Notes under the pieces: model-generated
What the model was told of the DNA's origin: nothing
What the model saw: only the letters and a program-made list of their open reading frames with translations
Database searches by the model: none
In this document: piece after piece, positions 41,623 through 49,212 of the stretch
Layout: every line of letters begins with the position of its first letter
Numbering within the stretch: the first letter of the stretch is position 1
Position numbers and translations under genes: made by a program
Assembly: GCA_963794605.1 (NCBI GenBank)
Contig: CAWCEN010000002.1
Location: 372,001-436,000 of the forward strand
DNA: 64,000 bases
Origin: VAXT01 sp963794605
GTDB lineage: Bacteria > Actinomycetota > Thermoleophilia > Gaiellales > Gaiellaceae
Reading direction: 5' to 3'

Positions 41623-41799
41623 ATGGGAAAGATTCGCCAACGGATCAGATCGTGGCGTCTCAAGCGGGCGACGCCCACCACGGATGTGGACGTGGACAAG
41701 GACTGGAAGACCGTGGGGAAGACGTTTCGCGCCTCGGATGCCGTGTACGACAAGAGCCTTCCGAGCTCGACAAAAGACGAGGGCCGACCACCCCACTAA
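41623..41799 (+). CDS. 58-aa basic hypothetical protein
   Basis: MGKIRQRIRSWRLKRATPTT then DVDVDKDWKTVGKTFRASDA VYDKS. Codon third positions are GC-rich as in neighbours, which supports coding. A CATAAT box at 41611-41616 ends six bases before the ATG, so the transcript may be leaderless; there is no ribosome-binding site. Alternative in-frame starts exist upstream to 41539. Function unknown. Confidence 0.4.
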   Translation: MGKIRQRIRSWRLKRATPTTDVDVDKDWKTVGKTFRASDAVYDKSLPSSTKDEGRPPH

Positions 41800-41814
41800 C
41801 CGGCCGGACGCCGT

Positions 41815-43182
41815 TTAGAGCACGCTCAAGTACCGCTCCTGCTCCCAGTCGGTGAGCTGGACGCGGTAGTCGTCCCACTCCTTGCGCTTCAGCTCGACGT
41901 AGCGGTCGAAGATGTGCGGTCCGAGCGCCTTCTTCGCGAGCTCCGAGTCGGCGAGCGCGTCGATCGCCTCCCCGAGCGTTTCGGGCAGCGACACGATCCC
42001 GCGCTCCTTCCGCTGCTCGGCCGTCAGGTGATACAGGTTCGTCTCCATCGGTTCGGGCAGCTCGTAGCCCTGCTCGATGCCCTCGAGCCCTGCGTGCAGC
42101 AGTGCGGCGAACGTCAGGTACGGGTTGCAGGCCGGATCGGGACAGCGGATCTCGGCGCGCGTCGCCTGCTCGTTGCCCGGCTTGTAGAGCGGGATCCGGA
42201 TCAGCGCGGAGCGGTTCCGCCGCGACCAGGCGACGTAGACCGGCGCCTCGTAGCCCGGCACGAGCCGCTTGTAGGAGTTCACCCACTGCGCGAAGATCGC
42301 TGAGATCTCACGCGCGTGGCGCAGCTGGCCGGCGATGAACGCCTTGCCCGCCTCGGACAGGTTCCACTCGTCGCCCTCCTCGAAGAAGCTGTTGCGGCCG
42401 TCGGTGAAGAGCGACTGGTGCGTGTGCATCCCCGAGCCGTTCTCGCCGAAGATCGGCTTCGGCATGAACGTCGCGTGGTAGCCGGCCTTCTTCGCGATCT
42501 CCTTCACGATCAGCCGGTACGTGAGCGTGTGGTCGGCCATCTCGAGAGCCGGCGCGAAGCGCATGTCGATCTCGTGCTGCGACGGGCCTACTTCGTGGTG
42601 GACATACTCGACCGGGATGCCCATCTGCTCGAGCCCGCGGACGGTCTCCTGGCGCAACTCGCTCGCGGCGTCCATCGTGGTCATCGCGAAGTAGCCGCCC
42701 TCGTCGAGCGTCTCCGTGCCCTTGTCGTCCTTGAACAGGAAGTACTCGAGCTCGGGGCCGACGTTGAACGTGTCGAAGCCCATCGTCTGCATGCGGTCGA
42801 GCGCACGGCGCAGCACGTAGCGCGGGTCGCCCTCGTACGGCTCGCCGTTGGGCGTGACGACGTCGCAGATCATCCGGCCGACCTTCGTCTCGCCTTCCTT
42901 CCATGGCATCAGCCGGTACGTGCCGGGATCCGGGATCGCGACCATGTCCGACTCCTCGATCGCGTTGAAGCCGGTGATCGACGAGCCGTCGAAACCCATT
43001 CCGTCGTCGAGCGCGGCCGGGATCTCGCTCGGCGTGACCGCGAAGCTCTTGAGGTGCCCTTCGAGGTCGGTGAACCAGAGGAGCAGAAACTCGACTCCGT
43101 CCGCCTTCATCTTCTCGAGCGCGTCCTTGCGGGCCTCCTCGCTGGACGTGGCCCGGTTTTTCGACTCGACCTGTTGCGACAT
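41815..43182 (-). CDS. glnA: Glutamine synthetase type I (GSI-alpha-like)
   Basis: 455 aa from ATG 43182, with AAGGAGG nine bases upstream. Metal and substrate sites are intact: GMGFDGSSITGF, VGPELEYFLF, HEVGPSQHEIDMRF, MPKPIFGENGSGMHTHQSLF and KRLVPGYEAPVYVAWSRRNR. The C-terminal loop NLYHLTAEQRKERGIVSLPE matches the Bacillus-type alpha enzymes, which are feedback-inhibited rather than adenylylated. It condenses glutamate and ammonia. A second, beta-type GS lies at 47760. The leader (43183-43333) holds an attenuator described separately. Confidence 0.95.
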   Translation of the reverse strand: MSQQVESKNRATSSEEARKDALEKMKADGVEFLLLWFTDLEGHLKSFAVTPSEIPAALDDGMGFDGSSITGFNAIEESDMVAIPDPGTYRLMPWKEGETKVGRMICDVVTPNGEPYEGDPRYVLRRALDRMQTMGFDTFNVGPELEYFLFKDDKGTETLDEGGYFAMTTMDAASELRQETVRGLEQMGIPVEYVHHEVGPSQHEIDMRFAPALEMADHTLTYRLIVKEIAKKAGYHATFMPKPIFGENGSGMHTHQSLFTDGRNSFFEEGDEWNLSEAGKAFIAGQLRHAREISAIFAQWVNSYKRLVPGYEAPVYVAWSRRNRSALIRIPLYKPGNEQATRAEIRCPDPACNPYLTFAALLHAGLEGIEQGYELPEPMETNLYHLTAEQRKERGIVSLPETLGEAIDALADSELAKKALGPHIFDRYVELKRKEWDDYRVQLTDWEQERYLSVL

Positions 43183-43198
43183 GCTCAAAGCCTCCTTA

Positions 43199-43254
43199 GG
43201 CGCCGACTCGGCGGCGCCGACCATGGAGGTCGTGCCGGCTTTGCCGGCGCGACC
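43199..43254 (-). promoter_or_regulatory. Two hairpins in glnA leader near the ribosome-binding site
   Basis: On the minus strand, GGTCG-c-GCCGGC-aaa-GCCGGC-a-CGACC (43254-43228) is followed by GGCGCCG-ccgagt-CGGCGCC (43218-43199), which ends just before TAAGGAGG. The second could influence access to the ribosome-binding site. Confidence 0.45.
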
Positions 43255-43266
43255 GTCTTTTAACGC

Positions 43267-43299
43267 AAAAAAGCCCCGGGCGCAGAATTCGCCCGAGGC
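43267..43299 (-). terminator. Intrinsic terminator in glnA leader (attenuator)
   Basis: On the minus strand GCCTCGGGCG pairs with CGCCCGGGGC (10 bp, one G.U) around a seven-base loop and is followed by six T. It lies 35-67 bases after the MFS stop and 85 bases before the glnA start. It could simply end the MFS operon. However, its 5' arm is shared with the hexaloop hairpin at 43295-43310, which argues for attenuation of glnA or of read-through from the MFS operon. Confidence 0.75.
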
Positions 43300-43310
43300 G
43301 TCGTTGCCTC
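43295..43310 (-). promoter_or_regulatory. ANTAR-type hexaloop hairpin overlapping the glnA terminator
   Basis: Minus-strand GAGGC-AACGAC-GCCTC: a five-base perfect stem with a six-base loop having A at position 1 and G at position 4, the hallmark of ANTAR-binding hairpins. Its 3' arm GCCTC is also the 5' arm of the terminator, so the two are mutually exclusive. A clear first hexaloop hairpin upstream was not found. Confidence 0.6.
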
Positions 43311-43333
43311 ATACCGGTCGCACTGTAACAGGG

Positions 43334-44584
43334 TCACGGGGCGGTGGCTGGAAGCTCCTCCAGTTCCGGTTCGCGGCCCTCGTGGGCGATCGCTCGGCCG
43401 TAGAGCGCCAGCGCGGGCGCGATGACAACGGCACCGGCGGCCAGCGCCGCTCGGATGCCCCAGACGTTGCCGATCGCCCCCAGCACCGGCCCGCCGCCGG
43501 CCTGGCCGATCGCGTTCGCCTGGCCCGAGATCGACAGCACGGTCGCGCGAACGCTCGAGTCCCTGATCTGCTCGTTCAGCCAGATCGTGTAGAGCGGCCC
43601 GGCGAGGTCGCGGGCGAAGAAGACGCCGAGGAGCGACGCGATCGCGAGCCACGTCGAGCCGGTCAGCGCGAAGACGAGCATCGCGACCATCTCCATCGCC
43701 GTGAGCGTGAAGAGCGTGCTCGTGACGACTCGGCGGCCGCCGCGCTCGAAGCGTTTGATGAGCCAGCCGGTCGCGACGAACCCGAGCACGAAGCCGACCA
43801 GCCAGAAGATCCCGAACCAGACGACCGGGTCGAGGTTCCCGACCGCCGGCAGTCCGACGTCCCGCAGGAAGTGCGCCTCCTTGAGCCGGTCGAACGCCTC
43901 GGCGGACATGCCCATGAAGAGCTGGACGCCGACGAGGAGCAGGATCACCGGCGCCGCCCACGCGTAGCGCGCGCCGCTCACGGCGGTCGTGCGCAGCTCG
44001 GCCAGCGCGGAGCCTCGTTCGGCACGCGGCCGCCTCTTGAAGCCGGTCTCGGGCATGAACAGCAGGCAGAGGAGCCCGGCCAGCACCGTGATCGCCCCGC
44101 CGACGATCACGCCCGCCCGCAGCGACATGATCCCGATCGCGACCTGCAGGAGGAGCCCCAAAACCGAACCGATGTACGCGACGCGGGCGCCTCTCAGGAA
44201 GACCCGGCCGACCTTGTCGGCGCCCACCTCATCGGCGATCCAGGCCTCTTCCGCGCCGCTCGTGAACGTGTACGACAGGCCCCAGAGACCCCAGAGGGCG
44301 ATGATCAGCCAGGGCGCCGAAACGACGCCGACGAGCATCCACGCCACGCCCATGCCCACGTAGCCGACGATCAGCGAGAGCCGACGGCTGTACGTGTCTG
44401 CGATGACCCCGGTCGGGATCTCGAAGAGGAACACGGCTCCTTCCATCGCCGTTCCCATCAGCACGAGCTGGAGCGGTGACAGGTCCAGCTCCTGCACGAG
44501 GTAGACGGCCATGACCACCCACGTCGGCATGGAGAGGAGGATCTGCAGCGCGTAGTAGAGCCGCGTCGCGTCCGCGCGTCTCAG
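43334..44584 (-). CDS. Major facilitator superfamily transporter
   Basis: 416 aa, about twelve membrane helices; motif A-like FLFEIPTGVIADTYSRRLSL between helices 2 and 3. No ATG, GTG or TTG precedes the first helix in frame. A CTG at 44584 overlaps the GNAT stop (CTGA) and has GGAG eight bases before it, so I take a CTG start. ATG 44530 would cut helix 1. It is the last gene of an ABC-2/GNAT/MFS operon. Substrate unknown; drug or metabolite efflux is possible. Confidence 0.85.
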   Translation of the reverse strand: MRRADATRLYYALQILLSMPTWVVMAVYLVQELDLSPLQLVLMGTAMEGAVFLFEIPTGVIADTYSRRLSLIVGYVGMGVAWMLVGVVSAPWLIIALWGLWGLSYTFTSGAEEAWIADEVGADKVGRVFLRGARVAYIGSVLGLLLQVAIGIMSLRAGVIVGGAITVLAGLLCLLFMPETGFKRRPRAERGSALAELRTTAVSGARYAWAAPVILLLVGVQLFMGMSAEAFDRLKEAHFLRDVGLPAVGNLDPVVWFGIFWLVGFVLGFVATGWLIKRFERGGRRVVTSTLFTLTAMEMVAMLVFALTGSTWLAIASLLGVFFARDLAGPLYTIWLNEQIRDSSVRATVLSISGQANAIGQAGGGPVLGAIGNVWGIRAALAAGAVVIAPALALYGRAIAHEGREPELEELPATAP

Positions 44585-45477
44585 GGCCCGTGCTCCAGCG
44601 GGAGCGTGGCGGACATCGTGATCGCGACGTCGCGGTACTCGTAGCCGAGCCGCTCGTTGACGGCGCGCATCCCGTCGTTGCCTGTTTGCGTCCAGGTGAC
44701 GACCTGGTTGAGTCCTGCGTCCCGAGCCCACACGAGCTCGCGCTGCTTGAGCGCCTTGGCAAGTCCACGCCGGCGCCATCCGCGGCTGACGACCGTGAGG
44801 CCGTCCTCGGCGACGCCCTCGTTGTCGTGCTCCATCAGGCCCGAGTAGCCGACGATCTCGCCGTCGCTGAGCGCGACGAACGAGCCTTCGGGCAGCGTCG
44901 CCTCGTCGTGCAGCCACTCGTCGAGCGGGATCGAGATGGAGCCCTCGAGCGCGAGGTCCGTATAGCCCTCATCGCGCGCGAGCGGATAGGTGGCTTCGAG
45001 CAGGTCAGGTCGTTCAGCGATCGTCACGACCTCGACGCCGTCGGGCAAAGGGTCGATCGTGATCTCGCCGTCCAGCCGAAGCACTTGCTCAACTTGCCGG
45101 TCGGTCTCGGCGAACCCGAAGCGCTCGGCGAACGCCTTCGACCCTGGGTCGGTGACCTGACCGCTGAGCCGCTCAAGGCCGAGTGCGTCGACGAATTCGA
45201 CCAGCGGCTCGAGCAAGGCAGTGCCGACGCCACGGCGCCGGGCATCTGGATGGACCCGCGGCGCAAGGTAGCCGCGCTCCGGATCGTCCGAACGGCCGCC
45301 GAGCCCTGCACCGACCACTTCACCCTCGAGCTCGGCGACGAGCACGAGCCGGTCAGGTCTCGACCGGTCGCGGAACTGCTGTGGCGTCCAGGCCGACTCA
45401 TTCGGAATCACTGCCCGCTTGACGCGCGCCCAGCCCTCGAAGTCCGCGTCGGTCTCAGCGAGGCGGACGTCGATCAT
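44581..45477 (-). CDS. Tandem GNAT N-acetyltransferase
   Basis: 298 aa made of two GNAT domains. Domain 1 (1-140) has the acetyl-CoA loop PRVHPDARRRGVGTALLEPL. Domain 2 (150-298) has VVSRGWRRRGLAKALKQREL and a C-terminal NERLGYEYRDVAITM. Twin-GNAT proteins include mycothiol synthase and several antibiotic acetyltransferases; the linkage to an exporter fits small-molecule modification. Coupled by 4-base overlaps to the ABC permease and the MFS gene. Confidence 0.88.
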   Translation of the reverse strand: MIDVRLAETDADFEGWARVKRAVIPNESAWTPQQFRDRSRPDRLVLVAELEGEVVGAGLGGRSDDPERGYLAPRVHPDARRRGVGTALLEPLVEFVDALGLERLSGQVTDPGSKAFAERFGFAETDRQVEQVLRLDGEITIDPLPDGVEVVTIAERPDLLEATYPLARDEGYTDLALEGSISIPLDEWLHDEATLPEGSFVALSDGEIVGYSGLMEHDNEGVAEDGLTVVSRGWRRRGLAKALKQRELVWARDAGLNQVVTWTQTGNDGMRAVNERLGYEYRDVAITMSATLPLEHGP

Positions 45478-46307
45478 CCCGACCGCTTCAGCTTGCCATG
45501 GCGCTTCGCGTAGCGCTCGCCGCGGCGGAAGACCTCAAGCCCGAGCGGAACCGAGACGATCCCGATGATGATCAGCGGCCAGATGTTCGACCACATCGCT
45601 GTCACGCCGGCGCCGTCGATGATCGCGTCCCGAATCCCGTCGAGCGCGTAGGTGGCCGGCGAGATCTTGGCGAGCCACTGCATCCACTCCGGCAGCACGC
45701 TGACCGGGTAGTAGACGCCCGAGACGACGAGCAGGATTCCCTGCGCGACGAATCCGAGCTGAGTCCCTTTCTCGGGCGAGATCAACGGCAGGACGGCCGT
45801 CATCATCCCGATCCCGATGAACGAGATCGAGGCGACGACGAGCACGACGAGCGCAGCGACGAAGTTCGCGTTCGCGAGCTCGAGATGGAAGAACAGCGCG
45901 ACGACCGCGAACAGCAGGATCGCCCGGATGACGCCGTAGACGATCGCGAAGAGGCCCATCCCGAACAGATGGATCGGGCGCGAGAGCGGCGCCATGAACG
46001 TGTACTCGATCGTCCCCTCCCAGCGCTCCCAGGCGACCGTCTCCGTGAGGATCTCGAAGATGATCCCGAGGTAGGCCCAGACGACCGCGCCGACGAGCAG
46101 GATCGTCGTCACCTCGTTGACGTCGATCTGCCCGCCGCCGGCCTCGATGCCCTTGGCGATGAAGACGATCGTGAGCGTGTTCGCGACCGTCCAGACGAAG
46201 AACGCGACGTCCCACCAGATGTAGCGCTTGACGAGGTAGACGTTGCGCTCGAAGACGCCTGCGAGGCCGATCAGCTCGTGGCGGAGGGTTGCTGCCGCAC
46301 CGGGCAT
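45474..46307 (-). CDS. ABC-2 type transporter permease
   Basis: 277 aa, six membrane helices with the ABC-2 topology (helix 1 near VAFFVWTVANTLTIVFIAKG, helix pair around LVVSGVYYPVSVLPEWM, and the re-entrant element before the last helix). ATG 46307 overlaps the ATPase stop (TAATG). It pairs with the upstream ATPase, which is frameshifted in this sequence. Confidence 0.88.
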   Translation of the reverse strand: MPGAAATLRHELIGLAGVFERNVYLVKRYIWWDVAFFVWTVANTLTIVFIAKGIEAGGGQIDVNEVTTILLVGAVVWAYLGIIFEILTETVAWERWEGTIEYTFMAPLSRPIHLFGMGLFAIVYGVIRAILLFAVVALFFHLELANANFVAALVVLVVASISFIGIGMMTAVLPLISPEKGTQLGFVAQGILLVVSGVYYPVSVLPEWMQWLAKISPATYALDGIRDAIIDGAGVTAMWSNIWPLIIIGIVSVPLGLEVFRRGERYAKRHGKLKRSG

Positions 46308-47111
46308 TACTTCTCGTCCTCCTCGGGCTTCTCGTCTGCGAAGGCCTTGCCGGTCGCGGCGAAGAACGCCTCCTCGAGGGTGTCGGCGCCGTAGCGGGCC
46401 TTGAGCTCCGCGACTGGCTCGAGGCAGAGCAGGCGGCCGTCGTCGAGGATGCCGATCCGGTCCGCGAGCGCCTCCGCCTCGTCGAGGTCGTGCGTGCAGA
46501 GCAGGATCGTGGCGTCGTGAGTCGCGCGGATCTCGCGGATGAAGTCCTGCACTTCGAGCTTGGAGCGCGGGTCGAGTCCGGTGGTCGGCTCGTCGAGCAG
46601 GAGCAGGATCGGCTGCGTCAGGAGCGCGCGGGCGAGCGCGACCTTCTGCTGCATGCCGCGTGACAAGTCTTCCATCGCCTCGTTCCGGCGGGCGGCCGGA
46701 AAGCCGACGCGCTCGAGGATCTCCGGGATCCGGTCGCGGGTCTGTCCGACGCGTGAGCCCGTAGAAGCGCGCCGCGTAGGAGAGGTTCTCCGTCGACGAC
46801 ATCTTCTTGAAGAAGGAGGCCTCGACCGAGACGCGGTTGACGAGTCGACGCACCGCGCGGGTGTCGGAGAGATCGTGGCCGAAGAGGTTCGCGCTGCCGC
46901 CGTCGAGCAGGAGCAGGGTCGAGAGCAGTCTGACCAGCGTCGACTTGCCCGAACCGTTTTGCCCGAGGATGGCCACGCACTCGCCGCGCGCCATGTCGAA
47001 GCTGATGCCGCGCAGCGCCTCGACCCGCTCACGGCGGCGGCGCAGGCCGGAGCGCTTGCCGTCGCTGCGGCGGAACTCCTTGCGCAAGTTTTGGACTTCT
47101 ACTGCGGGCAC
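46307..47111 (-). pseudogene. ABC-2 transporter ATPase, single frameshift
   Basis: The N-terminal half has Walker A (ILGQNGSGKSTLVRLLSTL) and the Q-loop region. One extra base at about 46751 (after AARFYGLT) moves the frame. The C-terminal half then continues GQTRDRIPEILERVGFP, the signature DLSRGMQQKVALARAL, Walker B ILLLLDEPTTGLDP and the H-loop LLCTHD, ending at 46307. With the base removed it is a complete 267-aa ATPase. All motifs are intact, so a sequence error is at least as likely as true decay. Confidence 0.85.
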
Positions 47112-47255
47112 GTGCTGCTCCAGACTCGGCTCGAAGGAACGCGGAACTGGCGCACCAACGTCGTTCTTGGCCGGTGCGCGCGGAAACCGGATTCAGCCGA
47201 GTCGCAACATCGCGTCGATCAGGTTAGCGACGGGATCGGCGCAGCACAAGCGTCG

Positions 47256-47471
47256 CTAGCCTGCGTCCTCGCGCGCGGCAGCCCACTTCGCCTCGTAGTA
47301 GGCCTGCCACTCCTCGGTCGACTGCGGCGGGTCCCAGCCCGGACGCTCTTCTCGCAGTTTCGCGTTGTGATAAGCGATCCGCTCCTGAAGAAGGCGGTCG
47401 GTTCGCTCGAACTGCTCCCGGTGGCGCTCCCACCAGGTCGGATCAGGGTTCTTGTTCCTCTTCTTCTTCAT
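47256..47471 (-). CDS. 71-aa hypothetical protein, tryptophan- and charge-rich
   Basis: MKKKRNKNPDPTWWERHREQ followed by FERTDRLLQERIAYHNAK and a WQAYYEAKWAAAREDAG tail: a basic head and an amphipathic helical body. Its first 29 bases overlap the end of another small gene in a different frame. Conserved-looking but no family recognised. Confidence 0.6.
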   Translation of the reverse strand: MKKKRNKNPDPTWWERHREQFERTDRLLQERIAYHNAKLREERPGWDPPQSTEEWQAYYEAKWAAAREDAG

Positions 47472-47574
47472 CGTCGCCTAGCGAACGAGCAATTCGAACG
47501 AGGAGCACCTTGATGTCCCACAACCCTCTGAGGATAGCGTCGACATCTTCGCGCTCGAACACGGATTCGGCCAC
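47443..47574 (-). CDS. 43-aa acidic-tailed hypothetical protein
   Basis: From GTG 47574 the frame reads MAESVFEREDVDAILRGLWD then IKVLLVRIARSLGDDEEEEE QEP, an amphipathic helix with an acidic tail. TTG 47604 (adding PRGRRNTRR) is an alternative start with a weak ribosome-binding site. It overlaps the next gene by 29 bases, where one strand encodes this acidic tail and the basic head of the 71-aa protein in two frames. Function unknown. Confidence 0.5.
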   Translation of the reverse strand: MAESVFEREDVDAILRGLWDIKVLLVRIARSLGDDEEEEEQEP

Positions 47575-47667
47575 TCGACGAGTGTTCCGTCGCCCACGTG
47601 GCAACGCAAGACGCTCTTTCAGGCACGCTTGATTCCGTCCGCTCAGCTCCCTAGAGTGAGCTCAGGT

Positions 47668-47708
47668 GCTCGCCGCAGAAGGCGGGCGCCGAGGCAATGA
47701 GGCCTTGG
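47668..47708 (+). promoter_or_regulatory. Paired hexaloop hairpins (ANTAR-type motif) before GS operon
   Basis: P1 is GCTCGCC-GCAGAA-GGCGGGC (47668-47687). After one base, P2 is CCGAGGC-AATGAG-GCCTTGG (47689-47708). Both have seven-base stems and six-base loops. P2 has A at loop position 1 and G at 4; P1 has G at both. The 3' arm of P2 is the 5' arm of the terminator that follows. This is the known layout of ANTAR antiterminator targets. It lies 52 bases upstream of the GS start codon. Confidence 0.7.
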
Positions 47709-47734
47709 ACTCTCGGGAGTCCTGGGCCTTTTTT
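47700..47734 (+). terminator. Intrinsic terminator (attenuator) in GS-PII-Amt leader
   Basis: AGGCC..GGACTC-TCGG-GAGTCC..GGCCT with a G.U pair and one mismatch, then six T. No plus-strand gene precedes it for about 5.9 kb, so it cannot be an upstream gene's terminator; it must act on the leader of the GS gene 26 bases downstream. It competes with hairpin P2. Confidence 0.82.
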
Positions 47735-47759
47735 GTTGGTCCGACTAGGAGGAGGCGGC

Positions 47760-49208
47760 ATGTCCGAGCTGGAGACGAAGCACTACATCGCGAACGGGAG
47801 CAAGGAAGCTCCTGCGGCGCGCGAAGCGATCGAGTGGGCCGGGCAGACGCAGGCGCAGCTCGTTGACCTCAAGTTCTGCGACCTGCTCGGGCGCTGGCAG
47901 CACATGACGCTGCCGCTGTCCGCGTTCGACGAGTCCGCATTCGACGATGGCCTCGGCTTCGATGGCTCGTCGATCCGCGGCTGGCAGGGCATCTCCGAGT
48001 CGGACATGCTCCTCATGCCCGATCCCGCGAGCGCGATCCTCGACCCGTTCACCGAGGCGCCGACGCTCTCGCTGATCTGCGAGATCGCCGACCCGTTCAC
48101 CCGCGAGCAGTACGAGCGCGACCCGCGCGGAGTCGCCAAGCGGGCCGAGGCCTATCTCAACGAGACGGGCATCGCGGACACGGCCTACATGGGGCCCGAG
48201 TGCGAATTCTTCGTCTTCGACGAGGTCTCCTACGACCTCGGCCCGAACCACTCGCACTACGCGTTCGACTCTGCCGAGGGGCACTGGAACTCCGGCAAGC
48301 CGGGACTCGGGAACACGATCCGCGAGAAAGAGGGCTACTTCCCGCCCGCGCCGCACGACACGCTGCACGACCTGCGCTCGGCGATGGTGCTGACCCTCGA
48401 GCGGCTCGGCATCCCGTGCGAGTTCCATCACCACGAGGTCGCGTCCGGCGGCCAGTGCGAGATCGACCTCCGCTACCAGACGCTGACCCGCATGGCCGAT
48501 CAGGTCATGACCTACAAGTACGTGGTCAAGAACGTCGCCCGCGCGGCCGGCAAGGCCGTGACGTTCATGCCGAAGCCGCTCTTCGGCGACAACGGCTCGG
48601 GCATGCACACGCACCAGTCCCTCTGGACACAGGGCACGCCGCTGATGGCTGACAAGTCGGGCTACGCGGGGCTCTCGCAGCTCGCGCGGGCCTACGTGGC
48701 CGGGCTGCTGATGCACGCGCCGGCGCTGCTCGCGTTCTGCGCGCCGACGACGAACTCGTACCGCCGGCTCGTCCCCGGCTACGAGGCGCCCGTCAACCTC
48801 GTCTACTCGCAGCGCAACCGCTCGGCGTGCATCCGGATCCCGATGTACTCGGACTCGCCGAAGGCCAAGCGGGTCGAGTTCCGCTGCCCGGACGCGGCTG
48901 CAAACCCCTACCTCGCGTTCGCGGCGATGCTGATGGCCGGGATCGACGGCATCCAGAAAGGCCTCGAGCCGGGCGAGCCCGCCGACTACGACCTCTTCGA
49001 AGAGGATCGCGGCCGGGTCGCCCAGGTGCCGGGCTCGCTCGAGGAGGCGCTCGACGCCCTCGAGTCGGACCACGAGTTCCTGACGGCCGGCGGCGTCTTC
49101 TCGGAGGAGCTGATCCGGACCTGGATCGCCTGGAAGCGGGAGAACGAGGTCGACATGGTCGCGCTCCGGCCACACCCGGCGGAGTTCGCCCTCTACTTCG
49201 ACGCGTAG
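47760..49208 (+). CDS. glnA2: Glutamine synthetase type I (GSI-beta-like)
   Basis: 482 aa. Motifs GLGFDGSSIRGW, YMGPECEFFVFDEV, HHHEVASGGQCEIDLRYQ, MPKPLFGDNGSGMHTHQSLW and SYRRLVPGYEAPVNLVYSQR are intact. The C-terminal loop DYDLFEEDRGRVAQVPGSLE aligns the Tyr of DYDL with the adenylylation tyrosine of beta-type enzymes, so covalent control is possible. A strong GGAGGAGG site precedes the ATG. It heads an operon GS-acetyltransferase-PII-Amt controlled by an attenuator. The symbol distinguishes it from the alpha-type gene at 41815; no established numbering is implied. Confidence 0.94.
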   Translation: MSELETKHYIANGSKEAPAAREAIEWAGQTQAQLVDLKFCDLLGRWQHMTLPLSAFDESAFDDGLGFDGSSIRGWQGISESDMLLMPDPASAILDPFTEAPTLSLICEIADPFTREQYERDPRGVAKRAEAYLNETGIADTAYMGPECEFFVFDEVSYDLGPNHSHYAFDSAEGHWNSGKPGLGNTIREKEGYFPPAPHDTLHDLRSAMVLTLERLGIPCEFHHHEVASGGQCEIDLRYQTLTRMADQVMTYKYVVKNVARAAGKAVTFMPKPLFGDNGSGMHTHQSLWTQGTPLMADKSGYAGLSQLARAYVAGLLMHAPALLAFCAPTTNSYRRLVPGYEAPVNLVYSQRNRSACIRIPMYSDSPKAKRVEFRCPDAAANPYLAFAAMLMAGIDGIQKGLEPGEPADYDLFEEDRGRVAQVPGSLEEALDALESDHEFLTAGGVFSEELIRTWIAWKRENEVDMVALRPHPAEFALYFDA

Positions 49209-49212
49209 GCCG

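Noticed and set aside
43311..43345. First hexaloop hairpin (P1) of an ANTAR motif in the alpha-type glnA leader
   Set aside because: Only a three-base stem CTG-TTA-CAG and long-range pairings are possible; no six-base loop with a stable stem was found.
47760..49208. Loss of the adenylylation tyrosine in the beta-type glutamine synthetase (DLF instead of DLY)
   Set aside because: Counting back from the conserved GSLEEAL places the Tyr of DYDL at the modified position, so the tyrosine is kept.
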